Below are positions 27,102 through 36,329 of a DNA stretch of 64,000 bases, in pieces. Origin of the DNA: Stentor roeselii (taxonomy: Eukaryota; Ciliophora; Heterotrichea; Heterotrichida; Stentoridae); assembly GCA_006503475.1 (NCBI GenBank), contig RSEH01000153.1, positions 51,098 through 115,097 of the forward strand, in the 5' to 3' direction. The notes beneath the pieces were generated by a model that was not told the DNA's origin, did not search any database, and was given only the letters and a program-made list of their open reading frames with translations. The translations under genes and the position numbers were made by a program. The stretch's first letter is position 1, and the number at the start of each line of letters is the position of its first letter.

Positions 27102-28022
27102 ATGAAGTCAAAGATGGACAAGTACCAAAAGCTTGACAAGATCGGTGAAGGGACCTACGGAGTAGTTTACAAGGCTCGAGACACCACAACAGGCGAATTG
27201 GTCGCATTGAAGAAAATCCGTTTAGAAGCTGAAGACGAGGGGATACCAAGCACAGCGATTCGTGAGATTTCCTTATTAAAAGAACTGAAGCACCCGAATA
27301 TAGTCCGGTAATTCCTATTCAGTCTTTGTGATGTGATCCACACAGAGCGCAAGCTCACTCTAGTCTTCGAGTACCTTGACCAAGACCTCAAAAAACTTTT
27401 AGACGCCTACGCCGGGCAAGGTCTGGACTACGGAACAATAAAGAGCTACTTGTACCAGCTAGTCAAAGGTGTTCAGCACTGCCACAGTCACCGAGTCCTT
27501 CACAGAGACCTCAAACCTCAGAATTTGCTTATAAATCGTGAAGGTTCTTTGAAATTAGCTGATTTCGGCTTGGCTCGTGCATTTGGAATACCTGTCAGAA
27601 GCTATACTCATGAAGTCGTTACTCTTTGGTATCGTCCTCCTGATGTTCTGATGGGCAGCAGGAACTATAATACAAGTGTCGATATCTGGAGTGTTGGGTG
27701 CATTTTTGCCGAACTTTACAATGGAACTCCGTTGTTTCAAGGGACTTCACATAATGATCAACTTAAGAAAATCTTTAGGGTTATGGGAACTCCGAGTGAA
27801 GAGAATTGGCCGGGTGTTAGTGCTTTGCCTGATTATAACAGGAATTTTGATAAGTTTCCTGGAGAGAATTTGAGAAATCTTGTACCTAGAATTGATGATG
27901 TGGGGTTTGACTTGATTAGTAGAATGCTGCAGATGAACCCGAATAATAGAATTAGTGCTGCTGATGCTCTTAATCACCCGTTTTTAAGAGATGTTCCTGA
28001 ATTTATCACCAATATGAGTTAA
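27102..28022 (+). CDS. Cyclin-dependent kinase with PSTAIRE helix (CDK1/2 type)
   Basis: Two exons (27102-27307 and 27323-28022) give 301 residues. Present are GEGTYGVV with the inhibitory Thr18/Tyr19 pair, Lys37 in VALKKI, the PSTAIRE cyclin-binding helix at 49-55, HPNIVRLCDVI crossing the intron, HRDLKPQN, the DFGLARAFG loop, the activating Thr in [13 protein letters not shown], and a [21 protein letters not shown] block. This is a canonical cell-cycle CDK. The length is nearly that of human CDK1/CDK2 (297-298). It likely drives the cell cycle with a cyclin; no cyclin gene is in the window. Confidence 0.96.
27308..27322 (+). other. 15-nt intron in CDK gene
   Basis: GTAATTCCTATTCAG with A at position 10. 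Removal makes Arg from CG and T in HPNIVR; the TAA near the donor site would otherwise stop the frame. Confidence 0.96.
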
Positions 28023-28137
28023 GATAAGTTAGAATAGATAGGAATTGGGTTGAAATCTGGAGTTTAATAATGGAAATTGATAAGAAATTTAGATAGTATA
28101 TCTTGTTTTATGAAGATACCAAGATTCACTCATAATC

Positions 28138-31100
28138 ATGCAAGGCAGACTGATCATCAATCGTGTCGAACTAGAAAACTTCAAGTCCTACGCAGGTCTT
28201 AAAATCATCGGTCCATTCCACTCCTCCTTCTCAGCAGTGGTAGGTCCAAACGGTTCAGGAAAATCAAACCTCTTAGAATCCCTTCTATTCGCCTTCGGCA
28301 AACGAGCTAAAAAGATGCGTTTAAACAAGTTATCCGAGTTGATCCACAAGTCTTCAAAGCACCCAAACCTAAACCACGCAAAAGTAACCGTTTTTTTCGA
28401 TTTAATTTCAGATTCACTGAACCCTTTGCCAGATTCTTCATTCAACATAAGCCGAACAGTATTCAAAAACAACATCTCTAACTACAAAGTGAATCAAGAA
28501 GACTCTACCTTTGACCAGGTGACTCTTTTGCTTAAATCAAAAGGAATTGACTTGGAACACAACCGATTTTTGATACTTCAAGGAGAAGTTGAACAAATCG
28601 CCTTGATGAAGCCGAAAGGCAATGAAGAAGGAAAAACTGGACTTTTAGAATATTTGGAAGAAATCATCGGGTCTGATAAATTCATTCCTCAAATTGAAAC
28701 AAGTGAAAAAGAAATTGAAAACATGGCAGATGAACTTTTAGTTCAAAGAAAAATCACTGAACAGGCTGGAGAAGCTGTTAATTCTTTCGCTGGTGAAGTA
28801 AAATCGGTCAGTCAGTTCATATTGGTTCAGAAACAACTCAGTCAATTACATAATCTTAAGTTTCATATAAAACTCGTTAAAAATACACAGGTTTTCAATG
28901 AAAAAGATCAGGAATTCATTAGTGTTTGCAAAGAAGTTGAAAAAATTAATGATGAACTTAGATTAGAAAAAGGAAACGATTTGAAAAATTTTGATGTTTT
29001 GGAAAATAAGAAAAGAGAAATTTTTATTTTAGAAAAAGAAGCGAATATTATTGAAGTCATCGTCAAAGAAGCTATGAAAATTGACCAAGTTTTAATTGAA
29101 AAAATTGAGGCTTTAAAACAGAAAATTTTAAAGGATGAGGATGACAAAAGAAAAGAAATTCAAAAAATTTCTGGACTTAAAGAACTTAATCAGGCTATTT
29201 TTCACCAAGTTGCTTTTGTTAAGGAAAACTTGGAAAACTCGAAAAAAGAACTTGAGATAGTAAAGAAAAATTTTGATGTTGAAAATGAAAAAGTGATGCT
29301 TTTAACTGAACCTCTTCAAAAAGATAAAAATCGGCTACAGTCTGAAATTGCTAAGTTTAAATCAGAATTCAATTCAAAAAAAACTGAAGTTGACAACTAC
29401 TATAAAATCATCAAAGAAGTGCAAGATCAACACGATGCAAAAAACAATGAAAAGGAAGAACTTGAAACCCAACTTAAAAATTTACAAAAAAATTTAGACT
29501 CAATTCGAGAAGAATGCTCAAAATTTTCAGAAGAACTTTTTAAACAATCGAAAAATAAGGAAAAATTGGAAGCTAAAATTTTAGACCTAAATGAAAAAAT
29601 CAACTTTTTGAATAAATCGATTAATTATCAGAAAATTCTTCTTAGTGACCTTGAAAAAGAAGACCATCGAGCAGAAAGTTTAGGAAGATTGCATCTTAGT
29701 CTGATGAACGCGAAAAGTAATGGACAACTTCAGGGCTTTATTGGAAGACTTGGGGATTTAGGAATGGTTAATAGAGAGTTTGATGTCGCTTTTTCATCTG
29801 CTTCTAATTTGTTTGATTATTTTGTAGTGAAAAATGTACAAAATGCGCAAGGTTTACTTGATTTTGTTAGAAGAAACCAACTTGGAAAAGCTTATTGTAT
29901 TATTTTAGATAAAATATCTGAACCACCTGAAGGGAAATTCAATCTTCCATGTTCAAGATGTTCTAGATTATTTGACCTGATTAAGTTTTTAGTTCCTGAA
30001 GCTAGGAAAGCATTTTTCCTGGCCTTGAAGGATACTTTGGTCGCTGAAAATTTGGAGGATTGCAGAAAGATTGCTTTTGGATCGAGTGAAAGATGGAGAG
30101 TTGTCTGTATAACTGGAGAAATTTTCAATCAATCTGGAGAAATGATCGGGCATTCAAGGCCAGTATCAGGAAAAATCAAACTTTCAGACAGTTCAAATCC
30201 AGTTCACCAGGGCCAGTCAAAAGATTCAATTCTTCAAGAAATCCGTTCATTAACCGAATATAGATCCACAGAAGAATCTTATCTAGAATCCCTCGAGTCT
30301 GACCTGTCAAACCTGGCTTTTTCGAAATCATCTCTCGAGAAAGACCTAAAAAAATTAAAAAGCGAAGAAGCTCTTTTAATCCAAAATCTTGAATCCTTAA
30401 AAATCCATTTCGATATCCTTATCAAAAGAAAATCCGAACATTTCGAAGTCCCATCCTCAGAACTCATTCATTCAAAAGAAGCGACTTTAGAAAAGCTCTC
30501 AAAATTTTTAAACCTCAAAAAAGAAGACCTTCTTAAAATTGAAACAAAAATCGAGAATCAAGCAAGTCGAAAGTACTCAGAATTAAAGCAAAATCTGGAA
30601 ATACTTGAAAGAAAAGAAGAGAAACTTGAAAATGAACTGGTTAAAAATGAGCAAAAGCAGATTCAACAAGGAATAGATTTGCAAAAGTCTGAAGAAAAGC
30701 TGAAAAAACTTGAAGAAATCATTAAAAATCACTTTAATCTAAAGGAAAAACTCCTAGAAGAAAAAGATCAGAACCAAAAAGCCATGATTGAAAAAGCAGG
30801 TCACTTCAACCAACTCGAATCAATTCTTGAAGAAAAAAAAGAAGAAATAAATCTTTTCCATAAAGAAAAACAACGAGTTGACTTAAAAATCGCGAAAATC
30901 CACCAAGACCTAAACAAAGGACTGGAAAGAAAGCAAACCCTCGACAAAGAACTTGAATCACTTCGAGACCAGTCATTAGCCCTAAACGAGCAAATAAAAA
31001 AAAACAGAGAAAAATTCACAGAAGACATTTTTCCCTTTCTAAACGACCCAGTCCTTCAACTCGAGTCTTCAGAGCCGACCTCCAGTCTAATAGACGAGGC

Positions 31101-31866
31101 ACTTCAAGACCCTTACTCAGACTACACCCAAAGTCAAATCTCAAAACTTTCGATATCACTTTCAGCCATTGACGAACAAGAGCAAATAATCCAAGAAAGT
31201 CTTGAAACAATCCAAAAAGACATCTCAATTCTTGAAAAATTCAAAAAAAAAATCCAAGATTTCGAAAAAAAATCAAAAAAACTTTCAGAATTAAAAAATA
31301 TTGAACAAGAAAAAAAAAATCTTCTACTTTCTCTGAAAAATGAAAGACTTAGCATGTTTAACAAGGGATTTTCAGAGATTTCTAAATGTTTAAAAGAAAT
31401 TTATCGACTTATCACTGCTGGAGGCGACGCAGATTTAGAGTTCTCGGATTCCACTGACCCCTTCAGTGAAGGGGTCGTTTTCACTGTTCGGCCTCCGTCA
31501 AAGGCCTGGAAAAAAATGACGAATTTGAGTGGAGGAGAAAAAACTTTAAGCAGCTTAGCTCTTGTCTTCGCTTTGCACATTTTTAAACCGAATGCTTTGT
31601 ACGTGATGGACGAGGTCGACGCTGCTTTGGACTTCGTGAATGTTGGCATTGTTGCTCATTATATTAAGAAAAAGACTCGAAATGCTCAGTTTGTTGTTGT
31701 CAGTCTTCGATATCAGATGTTTGAACTAGCGAATCAACTTGTTGGTATCTTTAAAGTTGATGGAGTTTCAAGTACTTTGTGTATAAGTCCTTATGTTTTT
31801 GTTGGTGGAGAGAATAAGAATCAGATCATTCAACAGACTGCGAATAACTTGAAGACTTCGGAATAG
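28138..31866 (+). CDS. SMC4: Condensin subunit SMC4
   Basis: 1242 residues in one exon. The head starts LENFKSYAGLKIIGPFH, then VVGPNGSGKSN (Walker A, residues 36-44). FKSYAG, GPFH and LSELIHKSS are typical of SMC4 and separate it from SMC1-3. Two long coiled coils flank a hinge at about 515-690. The C-terminal head has LSGGEKTLSSLALVFAL and YVMDEVDAALD (Walker B), then the SLRYQMFELANQLVG block. SMC4 pairs with SMC2 to form the ATPase core of condensin, which compacts chromosomes. Length fits the family (about 1,200-1,420). No SMC2 gene is in the window. Confidence 0.95.
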   Translation: MQGRLIINRVELENFKSYAGLKIIGPFHSSFSAVVGPNGSGKSNLLESLLFAFGKRAKKMRLNKLSELIHKSSKHPNLNHAKVTVFFDLISDSLNPLPDSSFNISRTVFKNNISNYKVNQEDSTFDQVTLLLKSKGIDLEHNRFLILQGEVEQIALMKPKGNEEGKTGLLEYLEEIIGSDKFIPQIETSEKEIENMADELLVQRKITEQAGEAVNSFAGEVKSVSQFILVQKQLSQLHNLKFHIKLVKNTQVFNEKDQEFISVCKEVEKINDELRLEKGNDLKNFDVLENKKREIFILEKEANIIEVIVKEAMKIDQVLIEKIEALKQKILKDEDDKRKEIQKISGLKELNQAIFHQVAFVKENLENSKKELEIVKKNFDVENEKVMLLTEPLQKDKNRLQSEIAKFKSEFNSKKTEVDNYYKIIKEVQDQHDAKNNEKEELETQLKNLQKNLDSIREECSKFSEELFKQSKNKEKLEAKILDLNEKINFLNKSINYQKILLSDLEKEDHRAESLGRLHLSLMNAKSNGQLQGFIGRLGDLGMVNREFDVAFSSASNLFDYFVVKNVQNAQGLLDFVRRNQLGKAYCIILDKISEPPEGKFNLPCSRCSRLFDLIKFLVPEARKAFFLALKDTLVAENLEDCRKIAFGSSERWRVVCITGEIFNQSGEMIGHSRPVSGKIKLSDSSNPVHQGQSKDSILQEIRSLTEYRSTEESYLESLESDLSNLAFSKSSLEKDLKKLKSEEALLIQNLESLKIHFDILIKRKSEHFEVPSSELIHSKEATLEKLSKFLNLKKEDLLKIETKIENQASRKYSELKQNLEILERKEEKLENELVKNEQKQIQQGIDLQKSEEKLKKLEEIIKNHFNLKEKLLEEKDQNQKAMIEKAGHFNQLESILEEKKEEINLFHKEKQRVDLKIAKIHQDLNKGLERKQTLDKELESLRDQSLALNEQIKKNREKFTEDIFPFLNDPVLQLESSEPTSSLIDEALQDPYSDYTQSQISKLSISLSAIDEQEQIIQESLETIQKDISILEKFKKKIQDFEKKSKKLSELKNIEQEKKNLLLSLKNERLSMFNKGFSEISKCLKEIYRLITAGGDADLEFSDSTDPFSEGVVFTVRPPSKAWKKMTNLSGGEKTLSSLALVFALHIFKPNALYVMDEVDAALDFVNVGIVAHYIKKKTRNAQFVVVSLRYQMFELANQLVGIFKVDGVSSTLCISPYVFVGGENKNQIIQQTANNLKTSE

Positions 31867-31880
31867 GATATTAAGATAAT

Positions 31881-32846
31881 ATGGGACAGATCATGACCTG
31901 GGCTCGTCCGATAGATGATGAAAATCTGAAAAATAAGGGATTGAGCCCTTCCGAGGCTTCTGAGGTTTCAGTTCTGAGTTTTAATATCTTGGCTGATCAA
32001 TACTCGTCATATCAAGACTTTTGTCCGAAGGTTTATCTTGATTTCAAATATAGAGCGTCTTTGATTTTTTCTATTCTCAAGGCGAATCAGTGTGATTTTC
32101 TATGTCTTCAAGAAGTTGATACCTATGAAAGTCACTTTAAATCGTTTTTAGAGAATGAAGGGTACTCTTCACAGTATAAAAAAAGACCGTCGGGGTATAA
32201 CAATGACGGGTCACTTATTGCTTGGAAGTCTGATAGATGGGTAGTCTTAGAGATTAAAATTATTGACTATAACGAACACCCTAAATGCAAGGAAAATTCA
32301 GCTTATAGGAAAAATAACGTCGGCCTTGTGATAGCTTTTCAAGAAAAGTCATCAAATCGTAGAATTATCGTCGGAACTTCTCATTTCTTTTGGAACCCGA
32401 CTTATGAATATGTCAAGTTTTTACAAGGAAAAATCTATTCAGATGTTTGTAAGGAATTCAAGGACAAGTATCAGTGTCCTGTAGTCTTAACTGGAGACTT
32501 GAATAGTGAACCTTCAAGCTTTACTATTAAGTATCTACTTGGTGAAGAACTTGGAATACAACCTGGTGATGATACTTCAAATGAAATATTGACGATGGCT
32601 GATATTAACCCGCTCGAACTACAGTCAGCGTATTCAAGTTACTTTCAAGGATCTCATCCTGAATTCACAAACTACACCCGAGATTTCAAAGCTTGCATCG
32701 ATTACATTTTACATAGTCCTGAACTAAAAGTAAAAGAACTAGGAAGTCTCCCTTCAAGCGAAGATCTTCGAGGTATAATCGGAAATCCCAGCGAAAAATA
32801 CCCATCAGACCACCTCCCCCTATCAGCAAAATTCGAATTTAACTAA
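31881..32846 (+). CDS. CCR4/nocturnin-type endonuclease-exonuclease-phosphatase protein
   Basis: 321 residues; start ATG lies 14 bp after the SMC4 stop. The EEP fold is complete: SFNILADQY (residues 33-41), LQEVDTY with Glu78, GTSHFFWNP, LTGDLNSEPSS, DYIL and PSDHLPL with Asp310/His311. The FNILADQY and H-F-x-W-N-P variants point to the CCR4/nocturnin/ANGEL branch, which removes poly(A) or related phosphates, rather than to APE1 nucleases. No LRR domain is present. The N-terminus MGQIMTW has Gly2 and could be myristoylated. The exact substrate is not predictable. Confidence 0.88.
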   Translation: MGQIMTWARPIDDENLKNKGLSPSEASEVSVLSFNILADQYSSYQDFCPKVYLDFKYRASLIFSILKANQCDFLCLQEVDTYESHFKSFLENEGYSSQYKKRPSGYNNDGSLIAWKSDRWVVLEIKIIDYNEHPKCKENSAYRKNNVGLVIAFQEKSSNRRIIVGTSHFFWNPTYEYVKFLQGKIYSDVCKEFKDKYQCPVVLTGDLNSEPSSFTIKYLLGEELGIQPGDDTSNEILTMADINPLELQSAYSSYFQGSHPEFTNYTRDFKACIDYILHSPELKVKELGSLPSSEDLRGIIGNPSEKYPSDHLPLSAKFEFN

Positions 32847-32918
32847 AACTCCTATTCAACTCCCCCTCGACTATGAAACCTTAATCAAATCTCAATCAGA
32901 TATCTGTAGAATAATAAT

Positions 32919-33233
32919 ATGTCTTTTAGAGAACAACTATGTGGATGCATAACTGATATGTACAGTTGTCTAATCGCTTTCCAAATCCCATTAGGAGCCT
33001 GTATCTTATCCGGAATGTCAACAAACCAAGCGACAAATTCAGGATTCTTAAGATCTTTCATCATCAGTTTATTTTGTTGTTTCGGGATGTCTTTCAACCG
33101 TCAAGAAATCAAGAAAAAATACAATCTTGAGCAAACCTACTGGCTTGACTGTTTAGTTTACTTATGCTGCATGGCTTGTATGACGACTCAAGAGTTCCGC
33201 GAAGTAGAAAACCGGTACTTATCAGATCCTTAG
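32919..33233 (+). CDS. PLAC8-family Cys-rich small membrane protein
   Basis: 104 residues from ATG 32919. The PLAC8 layout is clear: REQLCGCITDMYSCLIAFQIPLGACILSG at the N-terminus, a hydrophobic Cys pair region (LFCCFGMSF), a basic RQEIKKKYNL block (the R-x-x-L-R-x-x-Y-x-L counterpart) and CLVYLCCMACMTTQEFREVE (the C-C-x-x-C-x-x-x-Q-x-x-R-E motif). Family members affect cell size, metal transport or membrane contact; the role here is unknown. Its stop lies 10 bp from the stop of the converging ARMC9-like gene. Confidence 0.9.
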   Translation: MSFREQLCGCITDMYSCLIAFQIPLGACILSGMSTNQATNSGFLRSFIISLFCCFGMSFNRQEIKKKYNLEQTYWLDCLVYLCCMACMTTQEFREVENRYLSDP

Positions 33234-33243
33234 TTAATTAACA

Positions 33244-34560
33244 CTAATCCCCATGAATCAAAGGCGCTTCATCAGTGAAACATTCAAAATAATAAAACTC
33301 TTCCAAACCCACATTTTTTTCTTTTCCTTTCTTAAGTTTTTCTTCTTTTCTTCCCTGCCTATTCAAAAGTTTTCCACATATTTCAAAGATTTTCGCTTTA
33401 GTTTCTTCATCTTTTTCTTCTGACTGTCTAACAATTTCAACGATTCTGTTAAAATCTTTAGCAATAAGCAGATTTGGATAAACTTTCAAGATTCGATTAG
33501 CTGAAAGTAAACAATGATAAATAACGTCTAGGTCTAAACTTGCAGTTTTGCAGTGATTTACTAGTTTTGAAAGGATTTTGTTGTAAAGTTCGTGATTGCT
33601 TGAGATGTGAGTCCTTCCTGCAACTATAGAAAGAAGGTTAAAAAGTAACGCTGTTGAAAAGTTTTGAAGAAATGGGTGAAGGTCTGGTTCCAGGTGATTT
33701 GAAAGGTACTCTGAAAGGCCCAGGTCTACCATCGCAGCTGCCGCTGCGTCATTAAGACTGAGTTTTTCAAGAGCAGCGATGCAGAAACGGCTACAGACGG
33801 AATTTTTTTCTTCTTTTTTCAGGAGGTTGAATATCAGTGTGCAGATGTAACCCGCGTTGTTACCGATCACGTATTTTTTACCTGGCTCTGATGAACTTAA
33901 CACGGAAACTAGAGCTAAGGTCGCACGCTGGACTGGGTAGTTTTTGCAGGTTATTAGCAAGTTTATGCTACCTCCTAGTATGTCGTTTTCGCTGAGGTTT
34001 GTTAGGAGAATGCCTCGGGATTTTTGTTTTACGTTTAGACATTCGAGTCTTACTTTCATTAGTACTTGAGTTAACTCTTTGAAGGACTTGGTTTCTAGAA
34101 GATGAACCATTTGGTTCCTAATGCTTTGCACATATCCAGGGGTTAAGATCGCTGCTTCTTTTGACTTGATTGACTTCACCCCCAAATCATGCTGCAGCTT
34201 GGAAAGCTGCAGTTTAAAGCTTGAGACTTGATCCTCAGCTTGTTTTACTTCTTCAAGGCATGTAACTGCACCTACTGCTATTTCAAAGATTTTCACTGAT
34301 GAAGATTTTAGCTGGTCATAAGACTTCTGCAGTTGAGCCAGTCGCTTTTCGAGAGACTGGGATACGGAGGACTTTGCTTCTTCACCCATGCAGTAGGTGT
34401 AAAGGGTTGGAAGTTTTAAAGATGAGTCTTTTTTTTTCTTTGGCTTTTGAGGGGCTAGTGACTTTGACTTAACTTCAGCTACAAAGCACTCGAGAGTCGT
34501 TGTTAGTGAGTTGTAGGCGAGATACTCTTTAATCACTTCCTGTGGGTAAAGTTCGTTCAT
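33244..34560 (-). CDS. ARMC9-like LisH/ARM-repeat protein
   Basis: 438 residues from ATG 34560. A LisH motif (VIKEYLAYNSLTTTLECF, residues about 9-26) is followed by a basic linker, a coiled coil (about 68-135), the ILTPGYVQSI block that matches ITPEYLQSV of ARMC9, and ARM-type helices (about 190-370) including LEKLSLNDAAAAAMVDLGL and NFSTALLFNLL, which resemble the ARMC9 core. ARMC9 works in ciliary tip signalling and basal bodies and is mutated in Joubert syndrome. The protein is shorter than human ARMC9 (about 818 for the long form). A ciliary role fits a ciliate but is inference. It shares a 12-bp divergent start region with a DEAD-box gene. Confidence 0.72.
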   Translation of the reverse strand: MNELYPQEVIKEYLAYNSLTTTLECFVAEVKSKSLAPQKPKKKKDSSLKLPTLYTYCMGEEAKSSVSQSLEKRLAQLQKSYDQLKSSSVKIFEIAVGAVTCLEEVKQAEDQVSSFKLQLSKLQHDLGVKSIKSKEAAILTPGYVQSIRNQMVHLLETKSFKELTQVLMKVRLECLNVKQKSRGILLTNLSENDILGGSINLLITCKNYPVQRATLALVSVLSSSEPGKKYVIGNNAGYICTLIFNLLKKEEKNSVCSRFCIAALEKLSLNDAAAAAMVDLGLSEYLSNHLEPDLHPFLQNFSTALLFNLLSIVAGRTHISSNHELYNKILSKLVNHCKTASLDLDVIYHCLLSANRILKVYPNLLIAKDFNRIVEIVRQSEEKDEETKAKIFEICGKLLNRQGRKEEKLKKGKEKNVGLEEFYYFECFTDEAPLIHGD

Positions 34561-34572
34561 AGATTATAAATC
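34561..34572. promoter_or_regulatory. 12-bp divergent start region centred on TTATAA
   Basis: AGATTATAAATC is everything between two divergent ATGs. TTATAA at 34564-34569 sits exactly 3 nt from each. A promoter of normal size cannot fit, so promoter elements must overlap coding DNA or initiation must be essentially at the ATG. Confidence 0.55.
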
Positions 34573-36309
34573 ATGGAGTGGAGTCAACTTGGGATAACCC
34601 AGTCCTTAGTCGAAGGTATTCAAGAATCCTTCAAGTTCGACAGTCCAACTCCAGTGCAACGAGCAGTAATTTCTCATTTTTCAGGAAACAAAGACGTTTG
34701 TGTGGAGTCCTGCACTGGTTCAGGCAAAACTCTAGCGTTTTTGATTCCAATCCTGCAAAAAATTCTCATTCAAAATCCTCCTTCGCCTTTTGCTTTGATT
34801 TTGTCACCTTCTCGAGAACTTGCACTTCAGACTTTTTTAGTTGCTCAGACTTTGACTGAAAAATTTGAAGGAGTTGAGTGTCAGTGTTTTATTGGAGGAC
34901 ATGATAAGGCTAATGATGTGAAAGAACTTTCTCAATGCAAGCATATCATTGTTGGAACTCCTGGAAGAGTTCTTGATTTGATCAGAACTTTAGACTTGGC
35001 TGTTAAAAGAATTGAAGTTTTGGTACTTGATGAGGCTGACAGGTTACTCGATATGGGATTCAAAGACACTATCAATGAAATAATTGCTGCTCTTCCTAAA
35101 CAAAGAAGAACTGGCTTATTTTCGGCAACTATGAATACAGATGTTGAACATTTAGTTAAGGCAGGACTTAGAAACCCCGTATATGTCAAGGTAAAAGTAA
35201 AGAAAGAAGGTCAGGAGCTGCCATCAGGTCTAACCAACTACTTCACAACTTTCAAAACCTACAAAGAAAAGCTCCTCGGTCTTCTACGCTTCCTGCAAAA
35301 ATACCAAACCAAAAAAATAATAGTTTTTTTCGCTACCTGCGCAAGTACAAACTTTTACGAAACCATTCTAACTGAATTAAGCGATTCTTCAATTTCCTCA
35401 GAATCACTTTCCTTTCTATCATCTCTTCAGTTTTTCCGAATGCATGGAAAGATGAAGCAAGTTCAAAGAGAGAAGGTCTGCGAGGATTTTTCATCATCAA
35501 GTTCAGGAGTCCTTCTAAGCACAGACCTAGTCGCTCGAGGACTTGACTTCATTGACATAAAGTGGATCCTTCAGTTCGACCCTCCTCAAAACCCTGACTT
35601 TTTCGTGCATCGAATCGGGCGAACAGCGCGAGCAAGTAAATCAGGAAAGTCTTTGATTTTCCTTTGTGAGAAAGAACAGTCCTACCTGAACTACTTGGAA
35701 CTTAAAGGAATTCAGTTTAAACCAAAAAAACTCAAACTCGCTCGAAATGTCTTTCAAGAAGTTTCTTCAGTAGTCCTGAGAAATCGAGAAAATTACGAAA
35801 AAGCCCAGGCGGCCTTTGTGGCTTATGTCAGGTATTATAAAGAACACCTTCTTAGCTTTATTTTTCAGTTTAAAGACCTGGACTTGGGATTTCTTGCTCA
35901 AAGTTTTTGTCTTCTTAGAATTCCTAGAGTTTCTGAAATTGTTGGAAAAAAAATCGAGAATTTTGTTCAAAGTGAATTAGATCCAGAAGATATTCGTTAT
36001 TCTGACCTTGCCAGAGAAGAAAAAAGACAAAAAATGAAGAGAGAAAAACAAGAATTAAAAGAAAAAATGTTTCAAGATAAAAAAAAACGAAAAATGAAAA
36101 ATCTTAAAAAAAACAACCAAAGACCTCGAAGTCGAAGCGAAAAACGAGAAGCAAAGCGACAGATGATGATCGACGATTTCGACGACCTCGGAAAAGAAGA
36201 GCGAGTCGTGAAAAAAATCAGAAAAGGAAAAATGGAAGACCCTGAAGTTCAGAAGTTTTTAGAAGACAACCCGAACTTCAAGTCTTTTTTCAGAAAAAAG
36301 AAGCATTGA
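34573..36309 (+). CDS. DEAD-box RNA helicase, DDX55/Spb4 type
   Basis: 578 residues. All DEAD-box motifs are present: Q motif FDSPTPVQ, motif I SCTGSGKT, PSRELALQ, TPGR, LDEAD, FSATM, VARGLDF and HRIGRTAR. The order MEWSQLGITQ, the AGLRNPVYV step after FSATM, and a Lys/Arg-rich C-terminus with KEKMFQDKKKR match Spb4/DDX55, which acts in 60S ribosome assembly. The tail ends in DNPNFKSFFRKKKH. Length is close to DDX55 (600). It ends 20 bp from the stop of the converging EH-domain gene. Confidence 0.9.
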   Translation: MEWSQLGITQSLVEGIQESFKFDSPTPVQRAVISHFSGNKDVCVESCTGSGKTLAFLIPILQKILIQNPPSPFALILSPSRELALQTFLVAQTLTEKFEGVECQCFIGGHDKANDVKELSQCKHIIVGTPGRVLDLIRTLDLAVKRIEVLVLDEADRLLDMGFKDTINEIIAALPKQRRTGLFSATMNTDVEHLVKAGLRNPVYVKVKVKKEGQELPSGLTNYFTTFKTYKEKLLGLLRFLQKYQTKKIIVFFATCASTNFYETILTELSDSSISSESLSFLSSLQFFRMHGKMKQVQREKVCEDFSSSSSGVLLSTDLVARGLDFIDIKWILQFDPPQNPDFFVHRIGRTARASKSGKSLIFLCEKEQSYLNYLELKGIQFKPKKLKLARNVFQEVSSVVLRNRENYEKAQAAFVAYVRYYKEHLLSFIFQFKDLDLGFLAQSFCLLRIPRVSEIVGKKIENFVQSELDPEDIRYSDLAREEKRQKMKREKQELKEKMFQDKKKRKMKNLKKNNQRPRSRSEKREAKRQMMIDDFDDLGKEERVVKKIRKGKMEDPEVQKFLEDNPNFKSFFRKKKH

Positions 36310-36329
36310 GAAGATTATTTTCTAACTAC

